DNA of 64,000 bases from an uncultured Roseateles sp. Its GTDB lineage: Bacteria; Pseudomonadota; Gammaproteobacteria; Burkholderiales; Burkholderiaceae_C. Below, piece by piece: positions 47,501 to 57,284 of the stretch. How positions within the stretch are numbered: the first letter of the stretch is position 1; every line of letters begins with the position of its first letter. The notes beneath the pieces were generated by a model. The model was given only the letters and a program-made list of their open reading frames with translations. It ran no database searches and was not told the DNA's origin. The stretch lies in assembly GCF_913777145.1 (NCBI RefSeq), contig NZ_CAJYPS010000025.1:30705-94704 (forward strand). The letters are read 5' to 3'. Position numbers and translations under genes: made by a program.

Positions 47501-48979
47501 ATGCGTCGAACCCCTTGCGCCACCTGGGCGCTGCGCCCGCTTCTGGCCGGCATCGTGCTGCTGCCGCTGAGCCTCACCGCCCAGGCGGCCGGCTACCGCT
47601 TCGGCACCCAGAGCGCCGCCGCCGAGGGCACGGCCAATGCCAATGCCGCCGAGGCCGCCGACGCGAGCACGCTGTTCGCCAACCCGTCCGGCATCCTGCG
47701 CCTGCCCAAGGGCTGGAGCTTCTCCGGCGTGCTGGACTATGTGGACGCCGATGTGCGCTTCACCGACCAGGGTTCCACCATCGCACTGCCGGGCTCGGGC
47801 CTGCAGCCGCGCGCGATCGCCGCGGTGGGTGACGTGACCTATGCGGCCAAGCCCGTGGTCGTGCCGCACAGCTACCTGAGCTACCGCGTGTCGGACGACC
47901 TGGCCTATGGCGTGGGCGTGTTCGTGCCCTGGGGCACCAAGCTCAAGTACGACGACAAGTGGGGTGGCCGCTACAACATCCAGAGCGTCGAGCTGCAGTC
48001 GCTGAACATCAACCCCAACGTGGCCTGGAAGGCCGCGCCGGGCGTGTCGCTGTCGGCCGGCTTCTCCTTCGAATACATGGACGGCAAGCTGCGCCGTGCC
48101 GTGCCCTATGGCTCGGTCTATGCGTCCGGCCTGCTGACAGCCGCCCGCCAGGCCGCAGCCGGTGGCGCACCCGGCCTGGCCGTGCAGTTGCAGCAACAGG
48201 CCGCCCAGGTCTTCGGTGACCCGCAGTACGACGGCTCCATCGTGATCAAGGGCAGCGACTGGGGCGTGGGCCTGAACTTCTCCGCGCTGTGGGAGCTGTC
48301 GGCCGACACCCGCATCGGCGTGGCCTACCGCAGCCCCATCCAGCACAAGCTGCGTGGCAGCGCCGACTGGACCCAGCCGTCCACGCTGCCGGCCAATGTG
48401 CTGGCCGCCGTGACCGCCTCGCCCTACAACGGCACCAGCGCGCTGGACCACAACGACTCGGGCGCCAGCCTGACGGTGCGCACGCCGGAGTCGCTGGCCT
48501 TCCACGGTTTCCACCAGCTGACGCCCACCATCGCCATCATGGGCGAGTTCGCGTGGACGCATGAGGCACGCCTGAAGCAGCTGCGCATCGACTTCAAGAG
48601 CACCACCGCCGACTCGGTGACCGCCGAGCACTGGAAGGACAGCACCCGCCTGTCGCTGGGCGCGCAATGGAAGGCCACCGACCGCCTGCTGCTGCGTACC
48701 GGCGTCACCAAGGACCGCTCGCCCGTGCCCTCGGCCACGCGCAGCCCCGCCCTGCCCGACTCCGAGCGCACCTGGTTCGCGCTGGGCGCCAACTGGGCCT
48801 TCAGCCCCCAGACCAGCATGGACCTGTCCATCGGTCACGTGAAGCTCAAGGATGCCGCGATGAACGCCACCGACGACGGTGACGGCGAACACGTGTGCAA
48901 CTGCACCTTCGCAACCGCGCGCGGCAACTACAACACCAAGGCGAACATCTTCGGTGTTCAGCTGAATCACAACTTCTGA
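47501..48979 (+). CDS. FadL-family outer-membrane transport protein
   Basis: The 492-residue protein has a signal peptide (LLAGIVLLPLSLTAQA) followed by the FadL start pattern (AGYRFGTQSAAAEGTANA, then ANPSG). Alternating beta-strands to the C-terminal NHNF give a barrel for long-chain fatty acids or other hydrophobic compounds. GGAGA is placed before the ATG. A Tat-exported phosphatase follows after 14 bases, so the two form an operon. The 205-base region before it has no other recognisable gene. Confidence 0.88.
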   Translation: MRRTPCATWALRPLLAGIVLLPLSLTAQAAGYRFGTQSAAAEGTANANAAEAADASTLFANPSGILRLPKGWSFSGVLDYVDADVRFTDQGSTIALPGSGLQPRAIAAVGDVTYAAKPVVVPHSYLSYRVSDDLAYGVGVFVPWGTKLKYDDKWGGRYNIQSVELQSLNINPNVAWKAAPGVSLSAGFSFEYMDGKLRRAVPYGSVYASGLLTAARQAAAGGAPGLAVQLQQQAAQVFGDPQYDGSIVIKGSDWGVGLNFSALWELSADTRIGVAYRSPIQHKLRGSADWTQPSTLPANVLAAVTASPYNGTSALDHNDSGASLTVRTPESLAFHGFHQLTPTIAIMGEFAWTHEARLKQLRIDFKSTTADSVTAEHWKDSTRLSLGAQWKATDRLLLRTGVTKDRSPVPSATRSPALPDSERTWFALGANWAFSPQTSMDLSIGHVKLKDAAMNATDDGDGEHVCNCTFATARGNYNTKANIFGVQLNHNF

Positions 48980-48993
48980 GGGGACAAGCCATC

Positions 48994-51318
48994 ATGGATA
49001 GACGCAGTTTTCTCCGCCGCAGCGCGGTCCAGGCCGGTGCGCTGATCACCGCCTCCAGCGCGCTGGCCAGCCTCAGCGGCTGCGGTGGCGCGGGCGACCC
49101 CGGCACGCCCATCGAGCCCCTGCCCAGCACCTTCCCCGGCACCAGCACGCCGCTGCCCGACACGCCCGCCGCCACGGGTGCGTTCAAGTTCCCGCAGTCG
49201 GTCGCCTCGGGCGACCCCAAGCCCGACGGCGTCGTGCTGTGGACCCGCGTCGTGCCGGCCAGCGCCGATGACGTGACCAGCGCCACCGGCGCCGGCAGCT
49301 TCAAGGTCACGCTCAAAATCACCAGCGCCGACAACAGCGCCAACCTGGGCACGACCACCGCGCTCAGCGGCACCGCAGACGCGACCGTGGACGTGCCGGT
49401 CTACGAGTTCTACGACCACACGCTGCGCCACCGCATCAGCGGCCTGAAGCCGGCCACGGTCTACTACTACCAGTTCACCGCCGGCAGCGGCGTGTCGCGC
49501 GTGGGTCGCTTCAAGACCGCACCGGCCGTGGACGCCGACATCAGCGCGCTGAACTTCGCCTTCGTGTCCTGCCAGGACTGGAGCGTCAACCACTGGGCCG
49601 GCCTGGACGCGCTGGCGCAGGAGAACGTGGACTTCATCGTCCACCTGGGCGACTACATCTACGAGGCCGTGGGCGCGGACTACCAGGTCGGCGGCGTCGA
49701 GACCGCGCATGCGGCGCTGCAGCTGCCCAATGGCACGACCCTGCCCACCGGCGGCAAGTACGCCACCACCATCGCCGACTACCGCTATCTCTACAAGCGC
49801 TACCGCACGGACCGCCGCCTGCAGAACCTGCACGAGCGCTTCGCCTTCGTGGCCGTGTGGGACGACCACGAGTTCAGCGACGACTGCTGGCAGGACCGCG
49901 AGACCTACGACAACGGCAGCTTCGACGCCGCGACCCAGATCGGCGACAACACCGCACAGACCTCGCGCCGCCTGGCAGCCAACCAGGCCTGGTTCGAGAA
50001 CATGCCCGCCGACATCAGCTTCACGCTGGACCCGGGCCAGGGCATCACCGCCATCCGCATCTACCGCGACCTCAAGTTCGGCAAGCTGATGCACCTGGTG
50101 ATGACCGACCAGCGCCTCTACCGCGCCGACCACCTGATCCCCGAAGCCGCGCCCAGCCCGCTGACCGGCCAGCAACTGGGCTCCATCGGCTCGCGTTACT
50201 TCGTGCCGCAGAGCTCGCTGGCGACCGTCGAGGCCGCCAAGCTGAAGGCTGGCGCGTCGCTGCCCGACCCGCTGGCCCTGGTCAGCGTGTTGGGTGCGGC
50301 CCAGCGCCAGTGGTGGGTCTCCACCATGACCGGCTCGACCGCGCAGTGGAAGATCTGGGGCAACGAGGTCTCGCTGCTGCGCATGGGGCTGGACCTGGCC
50401 AAGGTGCCGACCGCACCGGCTGCGTTCAAGACCCAGTTCCTGCTGAACGCCGACCAGTGGGACGGCTTCAACGCCGAGCGCAAGTACCTGATGGGCCAGC
50501 TGCTGGCCAAGGGCGTGAAGAACGTGGTGGCCGTCACCGGTGACATCCACGCCTTCTATGCCGGCGTGGTGATGGCCGACTACGACGCTGCCACCCCGGT
50601 GCCCGCGATGGTGGACCTTGTGACCGCCGGCGTGTCCAGCAATTCCAGCTTCAACTACTTCTACGGCGCGGTCAGCACGCCCACCTTCGCGGCCCTCAAA
50701 CCGCTGGTGGCCACCAGCGAAGCCGAGGCCGAGGCCGTCGCGATCCAGATGCTGAGCGCTGCCATCGCGCAGGCGGCCGGCGTGACCGACCTGAGCAACA
50801 CCACCGCCATCCAGGCGGCGGTGCAGGCCGCCATCACCGGCGGCGTGGTGCCGGCCGCGGCCTTTGCCACCACGGCCAGCCTGTCCAAGGCCATCATCAA
50901 CACCTTCGACGAAACCCAGGCGGGTGCCATGGGCAGCACGCTGGCCAGCACCATTGCGGGCCTGGCCGCGGCGTCCAAGTCGGTGGCGGCGATGACGCTG
51001 TACGGCCTGATCCAGCAGAAGCTCGCCACCGCGCTGGGCATCCCGGCCTCGGCCGTGCCGGCCAGCGAGATCGTGAAGCGCCTCAACCCCTTCGCGAACG
51101 CCACCACCGGCGCCGCACCTTCGGCCAACAACCCCTGGATGAAGCACGTGGACAGCGATGCCCAGGGCTACGCGGTGGTCACGCTCAGCAAGACCGAATT
51201 GCTGTGCGACTTCAAGAAGATGGTCCGACAGGTGGGCGGCGTCGCACCGAGTTCGCCCATTGCCAGCGTCAAGCGCGTGCGCGTGGCCGCCGGTGTGACG
51301 GATGTGACCGTGGTCTGA
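48994..51318 (+). CDS. phoD: PhoD-family alkaline phosphatase/phosphodiesterase, enlarged, Tat-exported
   Basis: The 774-residue protein starts with a Tat signal (MDRRSFLRRS) and a possible lipobox (SLSGC30). The PhoD core has metal-ligand motifs FVSCQDWS (Cys193), IVHLGDYIYE, VWDDHEFSDD and VTGDIHAFYAG. Standard PhoD proteins are about 520 residues. Here an Ala/Thr-rich insertion of about 150 residues (555-710) separates TAGVSSNSSF from the C-terminal HVDSDAQGYAVVTL segment. It may act on phosphodiesters or teichoic-like phosphates outside the cytoplasm. It is cotranscribed with the FadL-type gene. Confidence 0.87.
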   Translation: MDRRSFLRRSAVQAGALITASSALASLSGCGGAGDPGTPIEPLPSTFPGTSTPLPDTPAATGAFKFPQSVASGDPKPDGVVLWTRVVPASADDVTSATGAGSFKVTLKITSADNSANLGTTTALSGTADATVDVPVYEFYDHTLRHRISGLKPATVYYYQFTAGSGVSRVGRFKTAPAVDADISALNFAFVSCQDWSVNHWAGLDALAQENVDFIVHLGDYIYEAVGADYQVGGVETAHAALQLPNGTTLPTGGKYATTIADYRYLYKRYRTDRRLQNLHERFAFVAVWDDHEFSDDCWQDRETYDNGSFDAATQIGDNTAQTSRRLAANQAWFENMPADISFTLDPGQGITAIRIYRDLKFGKLMHLVMTDQRLYRADHLIPEAAPSPLTGQQLGSIGSRYFVPQSSLATVEAAKLKAGASLPDPLALVSVLGAAQRQWWVSTMTGSTAQWKIWGNEVSLLRMGLDLAKVPTAPAAFKTQFLLNADQWDGFNAERKYLMGQLLAKGVKNVVAVTGDIHAFYAGVVMADYDAATPVPAMVDLVTAGVSSNSSFNYFYGAVSTPTFAALKPLVATSEAEAEAVAIQMLSAAIAQAAGVTDLSNTTAIQAAVQAAITGGVVPAAAFATTASLSKAIINTFDETQAGAMGSTLASTIAGLAAASKSVAAMTLYGLIQQKLATALGIPASAVPASEIVKRLNPFANATTGAAPSANNPWMKHVDSDAQGYAVVTLSKTELLCDFKKMVRQVGGVAPSSPIASVKRVRVAAGVTDVTVV

Positions 51319-51366
51319 GGCCACTCAGCCCCCCGCAGGTCGGCACCGCCGGCCTGCCCTGCGCCG

Positions 51367-51395
51367 GGAACGTGGACACCACGTTCCTTTTTTTT
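51367..51395 (+). terminator. Rho-independent terminator after phoD
   Basis: A 9-bp stem (51367-51375 with 51379-51387), a 3-base loop and T8. Confidence 0.9.
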
Positions 51396-52244
51396 CACCC
51401 TACCGCGCATAAATAAATCGCCTAGATAATAAATAATCGCACCCCAGAGAAGGCGCAACATATTTATTCCCAATTACCTGAGCAACACACTGGGCCATGA
51501 CAGGACTTGGCACGTCAGCATGTCGACTATTTCACGACTTCCAGCGCGATATCCACCACCTGCGTGACCAAGGTCTCAAAACAGCAGGATAGGCCTTAAA
51601 ACTGTCACACAACACATGTAACATCTGTATCAGCGGCGGAAAGATCATATTTTCTTGAATATCAATTCCAGCGCCCAGACTTGGGAATATTGCTTCGTCA
51701 TCCCTGTTTTTTGACGAAAGCCCGGCGGGAGTTCAAAGGCTGGCGAGTTGCAGCGCCCCCATTCAAGTCGGCGGGTTTCATGGGCCCGTGATGAATTGTG
51801 AAATACACGGGCTGAGCAATCAGCCTTTCTCACGCTCACCGCACCCGCCGCCTCCCCCGCGCAGAGGGGCAGACAGCGCCGGCCGATCGCTACGGATGAG
51901 CCCCAAGGCCGCCAGCCCATTGCGCGGTACCTGACAGGCCTTGTTGCGCCAGCCGTGCACGGGAACATTCGTGCCGCCCGAAGCCGGGCTCGATGCGGTG
52001 TCTTTCCATGCCACCACGCCCAGCCCGCCCAGCATCATTTATGGCAGCGCCATGCGGCATGCCAAATTGGCGGGCATTTCGTGGAATCAGCTTCAGCGCC
52101 TTGCCGTGAAAGACGTCGCAAAGTTCGCCACTCAACCCATCCGGCGCATTGCTTTGTAAGTTAGCATACTCATCAAATAATATGGTAGATCTGGAGACAT
52201 GACCAGATGATCGCGCAAGCGATTGAGTAGTTGGGGGGAATCGC
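51396..52244. other. 850-base intergenic region of lower G+C
   Basis: This stretch is visibly richer in A+T than its surroundings, especially 51400-51700 (for example AAATAAATCGC near 51411 and AATAAATAATCGC near 51428). No open frame has clear family character on either strand. Short frames of 70-160 codons exist but look like chance or decayed remnants. It may carry leftover foreign DNA or a control region for the chemoreceptor. Confidence 0.45.
52154..52208 (+). promoter_or_regulatory. Possible promoter and leader dyad of the chemoreceptor gene
   Basis: TTGTAA (52154-52159) and TAATAT (52178-52183) are spaced 18 bases apart. A 6-bp inverted repeat (52189-52194 with 52203-52208, ATCTGG and CCAGAT) follows in the leader. 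I do not see a sigma-28 type flagellar promoter. Confidence 0.35.
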
Positions 52245-53786
52245 ATGCGACTTTCTGATTTGAAGATAGGCACCCGCCTGAGCCTGGCATTTGCCATCGT
52301 CATCGCCTTGCTGTTTGCGAGCGTGATTGCCAGTATCACCGTGCTGAACCGCGTGAGCGGCACCATGGAACAGGTGGTCAGCCAGAGTTATATGCAGATT
52401 GCGCTGAGCAATCGCATCAAGGATGTGGGCGACCGGGGCGCGCTGGTGCTGGGTCGCATGCTGCTGACCACGGACCCGGAACGCCTGAAGAAGTACCAGG
52501 ACGAGTACGCCGGCATCCGCACCACGAATACGGAGAACCTCAAGAAGCTCGAGGAGTCGCTGGACGACAGCGAGGCTCGCGCGATCTTCGAGGAGCAGTC
52601 CAAGGCCCGCAAGGAATACGGCAGCTATGTGAAGAAGGTCATGGACCTCATCAATGCCGGCAAGCGCGACGAGGCGATGGCGATCTACGAGGGCGAGCTC
52701 GCCGCGCCCCAGGCGCGCTACTACGCGCTGCTGGACAAGATGATCGACTACAACGCCAAGGGCATGCTGGATGACGTCAACGACGCCAAGCTGCAGTCCC
52801 ATCACGCGATCTACCAGATGGTCGGCGCCTCGCTGCTGGCCGTGCTGCTGGGCGCGGTGACCGCGCTGCTGATCACCCGCTCGGTGACCCGCCCCATCGC
52901 CCGTGCGATCAAGCTGGCCGAGGCCGTGGCCGCTGGCGACCTGACCTACCGCATCAAGGAGGTCAGCCACGACGAGGTGGGTCGCCTGACCGCCGCGCTG
53001 CAGCGCATGGTCGAGAGCCTGCACCATCTGGTGGAGCGCGTGCGCAACGGTGCCGACAACATCAATGCCGCCGCCGACGACGTGTCCCAGGGCAACCAGG
53101 ACCTGGCCGCCCGCACCGAACAGCAGGCCAGCGCGCTGCAGGAAACCGCCGCCGCGATGGAGCAGCTGACCGCCTCGGTGCAGCTCAGCGCCGACAACGC
53201 CGGCCAGGCCAACCGCTCGGCCAGCTCGGCCTCGGGCGTCGCGGTCGAAGGGGGCCAGGTCGTGGGCCAGGTGGTCAACACCATGAACTCGATCTCGACC
53301 TCGTCCAAGCGCATCGTCGAGATCATCAGCGTCATCGACGGTATCGCGTTCCAGACCAACATCCTGGCGCTGAACGCGGCTGTGGAAGCCGCACGGGCGG
53401 GTGAGCAGGGCCGCGGCTTCGCGGTCGTGGCCTCCGAGGTGCGCAGCCTGGCGCAGCGCAGCGCGGTCGCCGCCAAGGAGATCAAGGCGCTGATCGACGA
53501 CTCCGCCAAGCAGGTGGACGCCGGCAGCAAGATGGTCGAGCAGGCCGGCGCCACCATGCAGCAGGTGGTCACCAGCATCCACCAGGTCAGCTCGGTCGTC
53601 GCCGAGATCACCGCCTCCAGCCACGAGCAGAGCTCGGGCATCTCGCAGGTGAACGTGGCCATCACGCAGATGGACGACTCCACGCAGAAGAACGCCGCCC
53701 TGGTGGAGCAGAGCGCCGCCGCTGCCCGTGCACTGCAGGAGCAGGCCCGCGAGCTCAACCAGCTGGTGCGCACCTTCGTGCTCTGA
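52245..53786 (+). CDS. Methyl-accepting chemotaxis protein
   Basis: The 513-residue receptor has a first membrane helix ([20 protein letters not shown]), a periplasmic four-helix-bundle ligand domain (about residues 33-190), a second helix ([18 protein letters not shown]), a HAMP domain ([11 protein letters not shown] to [10 protein letters not shown]) and the cytoplasmic signalling hairpin with [20 protein letters not shown]. It lacks a C-terminal NWETF-type pentapeptide for direct CheR tethering, ending instead at TFVL. GGGGGA precedes the ATG. No che genes adjoin it, so it feeds a chemotaxis system elsewhere. Confidence 0.94.
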   Translation: MRLSDLKIGTRLSLAFAIVIALLFASVIASITVLNRVSGTMEQVVSQSYMQIALSNRIKDVGDRGALVLGRMLLTTDPERLKKYQDEYAGIRTTNTENLKKLEESLDDSEARAIFEEQSKARKEYGSYVKKVMDLINAGKRDEAMAIYEGELAAPQARYYALLDKMIDYNAKGMLDDVNDAKLQSHHAIYQMVGASLLAVLLGAVTALLITRSVTRPIARAIKLAEAVAAGDLTYRIKEVSHDEVGRLTAALQRMVESLHHLVERVRNGADNINAAADDVSQGNQDLAARTEQQASALQETAAAMEQLTASVQLSADNAGQANRSASSASGVAVEGGQVVGQVVNTMNSISTSSKRIVEIISVIDGIAFQTNILALNAAVEAARAGEQGRGFAVVASEVRSLAQRSAVAAKEIKALIDDSAKQVDAGSKMVEQAGATMQQVVTSIHQVSSVVAEITASSHEQSSGISQVNVAITQMDDSTQKNAALVEQSAAAARALQEQARELNQLVRTFVL

Positions 53787-53937
53787 CCGAATCGTGGCGC
53801 GGCGCCCACCGGGCAGACCGCGCCCATCGCGAGACCGCAACGGGCTCAGACCCGGGTCTCACCCATGGCCTGCTCAAAGGGAACAGGCGCCCGACGCCGC
53901 GAACCCCTGAACAGGCCGCTCAACCCAGGGAGTTGTC

Positions 53938-56520
53938 ATGCTCAGCCGTCTTCAGGCACGCCACTACGGTCGCGCGCTGCGCCGTTTCCACCCGAATTCC
54001 GACCTCGCCGCGCCCCCGCTGCCGGCCCGCCTGCACCCGGCGGTCGGTCACTTCATCGCCGCCCATCGCGCCGACGGCCACCGCTATGCGGATCTGGACC
54101 CACTGGGCATCGCCGACACCGCGCAGGCCGATGAGCAGCTCGCGCCGGCCGCGTTCGGCCTCTACGGCAGCGATGCACTGGGCCCCGAGCGCCCCAGCGT
54201 GCTGGGCGCCCGCGACGTGCAGGGGCTGGACCGCGAGCTCAAGCGCATCTACTGCGGCACGCTGGCGCTGGACGGCAGCGCGGTGCGCGACCCGGCCCGA
54301 CTGGAATGGCTGCATGCCCGGCTGGAGGCCCTGCCCCATGCACAGGGCAACGCGGCACTGCTGGACCGGCTGATCCAGGCCCAGGCCTGGGAGCAGCATG
54401 TGGCGCGCCGCTTCCCGGCGGCCAAGCGCTTCTCGCTGGAAGGCTGCGAAGCCCTGCTACCCCTGCTGGACGCGCTGGTCGAGCAGGCCGCGCGCCAGGG
54501 CGTGGGCGAGCTCTTCATGGGCATGCCGCACCGTGGCCGCGTGAACGTGCTGGTCAACCTGCTGGGCCTGCCGGCCGCGCAGGTGCTGGACTATTTCGAT
54601 CCCGCCACGACCACGCCCGAGGCCCACCGCGACCTGGTCTACCACCTGGGCGCCCAGCGCCGCCTGGACACCGCCCACGGCCCGGTGGCGCTGACGCTGG
54701 CCTACAACCCCTCCCATCTGCAGAGCGTCTACCCGGTGGTGCTGGGCATGACCTACGCCGCGCAGCAGCGCGGCCGCGCCGCGGCGCTGGTGCTGCACGG
54801 CGATGCGGCCTTCGCCGGCCAGGGCGTGGTGATGGAGTCGCTGCAGCTGTCGCAGCGCGAAGGCTATGCGGTGGGCGGCTGCGTGCATGTGGTGGTCAAC
54901 AACCAGCTGGGCTTCACCACGCCCAACCCCATGGAGGCCGAGTCCGCCCGCTACTGCACCGACGTGGCCCGCGCGATCGATGCGCCGGTGCTGCGCGTGA
55001 ACGCGGATGCACCCGAGCAGCTCGCCCACGCGGCGGCGCTGGCCTTTGCCTACCGCGCGCAGTTCGAGTCCGACATCGTCATCGACCTGATCGGCTACCG
55101 GCGACTGGGCCACTCGGAACACGACGAGCCGGCGCTGACCAGCCCGCGCCTCTATCCCATGGTCGCGCTGCGTCCCTCGGTGGTGGACGGTCTGGCCCAA
55201 CGCCTGGTGGCCGCCGGCCGCTGCTCGGCCGCGGAGATGCAGGCTCACGTGGAGCGGGTGCGGCAGGCGGCCGAGCAGTCCTACGGGCTGGGTCGCAGCA
55301 CCGCGCCCACGCCCAACCCACCGGTGCAGGCCCTGGGCCTGCCCGCCCTGCCCTCGCGGGCACAGTTGCAGGACTGGGTGGACCACATGACCCGGCTGCC
55401 GCGTGGCTTCGTGCCGCATGCGCGCATCCAGGCGCTGATCGGCCAATGGCGGCAGGCGGTGCAGGCGGCCGACGGGCGGGTGGACTGGTGCCTGGCCGAG
55501 AACCTGGCTCATGCCTCGCTGCTACAGGCTGGTGTGGCGGTGCGGGTGTCGGGCATGGATGTGCAGCGCGGCACCTTCCTGCAGCGCCAGGCCGTGTGGC
55601 ACAACCAGTCGCTGGACGGCCCCGACCAGTTCATGCCGCTAGGCCGCCTGGGCTGCCCGACGCGGCTGGAGATCGTGAACTCGCCGCTGTCCGAGGAAGC
55701 GGTGCTGGGCTTCGAGTACGGCCACAGCGTGCAGCGCCCGCAGGACCTGACGATCTGGGAGGCGCAGTACGGCGACTTCGTCAACGGCGCCCAGGTCTTC
55801 GTCGACCAGTACATCGCCAGCGGCGAGGAGAAATGGGGCTGGCGCAGCCCGCTGGCCGTGCTGCTGCCGCACGGCTACGAGGGCGTGGGGCCGGAACATT
55901 CCAACGCCTACCTGAGCCGCTTCCTGCAGCTGTGCGGCGCCGGCAACCTGCGCGTGGCCTACCCCAGCACGGCCGCGCAGTGGTTCCACCTGCTGCGCCG
56001 CCAGGCGCTGCATCCCGAGCGCAAGCCGCTGATCGTGATGTCGCCCAAGGGCCAGCTCTACCAGGACCCCGACAGCCACTCGGCGCTGGACGCGCTGCTG
56101 CAGGGCCGCTTCGAGCCGGTGCTGCCGGACGAGGGCGTGGCGCCCGCGCAGGTGCGCCGCCTTGTGCTCAGCAGCGGCAAGCTGCATCACGAGCTGGCGC
56201 GCGCCCGCGCGGCGCAGCGTGAGGCGGGGCAGACGGTGGCGCTGGCGCGGCTGGAGCAGCTCTACCCCTTCCCGCAGGCCGAGGTGGCCGCGCTGCTGGC
56301 GCGCTATCCGGCGCTGGAGCAGCTGGTGTGGGCGCAAGAAGAAACGCTGAACCAGGGCGCCTGGCACTTCGTGCGCGACGAGCTCAGCGCGCTGACGCCG
56401 GCCGGCCTGAACTGGCAGGTCGTGGCCCGCGAGGTCACGGCCGCCGGGGCCGGCTCCTCGCTGCCGCTGCACCGCCAGCAGCAGGCGCGCCTGATCGCGC
56501 AAGCACTGGGCCCGGTCTAA
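53938..56520 (+). CDS. Orphan 2-oxoglutarate dehydrogenase E1 homologue
   Basis: This 860-residue thiamine-diphosphate enzyme is clearly a SucA relative: KRFSLEGCEALLPLLD, GMPHRGRVNVLVN (196-208), AYNPSHLQSVYPVVLG, TPP motif GDAAFAGQG...NNQLGFTT, YRRLGHSEHDEP, and the C-terminal pyrimidine domain (GWRSPLAVLLPHGYEGVGPE). It is some 80-90 residues shorter than usual SucA (about 935-950). It lacks the N-terminal segment (YLSGxNxxYIExLYExY type) that binds E2. No sucB or lpd is adjacent. It might be a free 2-oxo-acid decarboxylase or use another E2. AGGGAG precedes the ATG. Confidence 0.85.
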   Translation: MLSRLQARHYGRALRRFHPNSDLAAPPLPARLHPAVGHFIAAHRADGHRYADLDPLGIADTAQADEQLAPAAFGLYGSDALGPERPSVLGARDVQGLDRELKRIYCGTLALDGSAVRDPARLEWLHARLEALPHAQGNAALLDRLIQAQAWEQHVARRFPAAKRFSLEGCEALLPLLDALVEQAARQGVGELFMGMPHRGRVNVLVNLLGLPAAQVLDYFDPATTTPEAHRDLVYHLGAQRRLDTAHGPVALTLAYNPSHLQSVYPVVLGMTYAAQQRGRAAALVLHGDAAFAGQGVVMESLQLSQREGYAVGGCVHVVVNNQLGFTTPNPMEAESARYCTDVARAIDAPVLRVNADAPEQLAHAAALAFAYRAQFESDIVIDLIGYRRLGHSEHDEPALTSPRLYPMVALRPSVVDGLAQRLVAAGRCSAAEMQAHVERVRQAAEQSYGLGRSTAPTPNPPVQALGLPALPSRAQLQDWVDHMTRLPRGFVPHARIQALIGQWRQAVQAADGRVDWCLAENLAHASLLQAGVAVRVSGMDVQRGTFLQRQAVWHNQSLDGPDQFMPLGRLGCPTRLEIVNSPLSEEAVLGFEYGHSVQRPQDLTIWEAQYGDFVNGAQVFVDQYIASGEEKWGWRSPLAVLLPHGYEGVGPEHSNAYLSRFLQLCGAGNLRVAYPSTAAQWFHLLRRQALHPERKPLIVMSPKGQLYQDPDSHSALDALLQGRFEPVLPDEGVAPAQVRRLVLSSGKLHHELARARAAQREAGQTVALARLEQLYPFPQAEVAALLARYPALEQLVWAQEETLNQGAWHFVRDELSALTPAGLNWQVVAREVTAAGAGSSLPLHRQQQARLIAQALGPV

Positions 56521-56553
56521 GTCGAGCGAGGGCGGCCTCGCGCGCGGGGCCGC

Positions 56554-57276
56554 TCACTCGCCCAGGTAGGCGGCGCGCACCTTGGGGTCGGTCAGCAGGG
56601 CCTGGCCCTCGCCGCTCATCGTGACCTCGCCGGACTCCATCACATAGCCGCGGTTGGCCAGCTGCAGCGCGCGGCTGGCGTTCTGCTCCACCAGCAGCAC
56701 GGTCACGCCCTGCTGGTGGATGTCGTTCACCACCTCGAAGATTTTGTCCACCATGATGGGCGACAGGCCCATGGACGGCTCGTCCAGCAGCAGCACCTTG
56801 GGGCGGGCCATCAGCGCACGGCCCATGGCCAGCATCTGCTGCTCGCCGCCGGACATGGTGCCGGCCAGCTGCTTGGCACGCTCCTTGAGGCGCGGGAACA
56901 GGCCGAAAACCTTGTCCATGTCCGCCTCGATCTCGCCGTCGCGGCGGTTGTAGGCGCCCATCTGCAGGTTCTCGGTGATGGTCATGCGCGTGAAGGTACC
57001 GCGCCCCTCAGGAATCATCACCAGGCCTTTCTTGGCCAGGTCCCAGGCGCCGCGGCCCTTGATGGATTCACCGAGGTACTGCACGTCGCCATCGGCCACC
57101 GGCTGCAGGCCGGTGATGGCCTTGAGCGTGGTGGTCTTGCCGGCCCCGTTGGCGCCGATCAGGCTCACCAGTTCGCCCTCGCGCACCTCGAAGCTCACGC
57201 CCTTGACCGCCTGGATGCCGCCATAGGCGACCTTGAGGCCGCTGACCTTGAGCAGTGTTTGCTTTGCGTCTGCCAT
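56554..57276 (-). CDS. livF: Branched-chain amino-acid ABC transporter ATPase LivF
   Basis: The 240-residue ATPase has Walker A GANGAGKTTTLKAITG, the signature LSGGEQ-type TMSGGEQQMLAMGRALM, and Walker B KVLLLDEPSMGLSP with D-loop. The short length and EQNASRAL context mark LivF. It is the last gene of livHMGF, and converges with the oxoglutarate dehydrogenase homologue. Confidence 0.95.
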   Translation of the reverse strand: MADAKQTLLKVSGLKVAYGGIQAVKGVSFEVREGELVSLIGANGAGKTTTLKAITGLQPVADGDVQYLGESIKGRGAWDLAKKGLVMIPEGRGTFTRMTITENLQMGAYNRRDGEIEADMDKVFGLFPRLKERAKQLAGTMSGGEQQMLAMGRALMARPKVLLLDEPSMGLSPIMVDKIFEVVNDIHQQGVTVLLVEQNASRALQLANRGYVMESGEVTMSGEGQALLTDPKVRAAYLGE

Positions 57277-57284
57277 GTTCTTGC

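Noticed and set aside
48967..51324. Frame of about 785 codons opposite phoD
   Set aside because: Shadow of the PhoD gene; Gly/His/Val-rich with no motif.
52100..52244. Sigma-28 flagellar promoter for the chemoreceptor
   Set aside because: No TAAA-N15-GCCGATAA-like sequence is present.
51645..52366. Short frames in the 51.6-52.4 kb gap, either strand
   Set aside because: No recognisable domain, weak start sites, and mutually overlapping; they look like chance or remnants.
53848..53859. 12-base palindrome AGACCCGGGTCT before the oxoglutarate dehydrogenase homologue
   Set aside because: Short and G+C-rich; a single copy in a G+C-rich gap is weak evidence for an operator.
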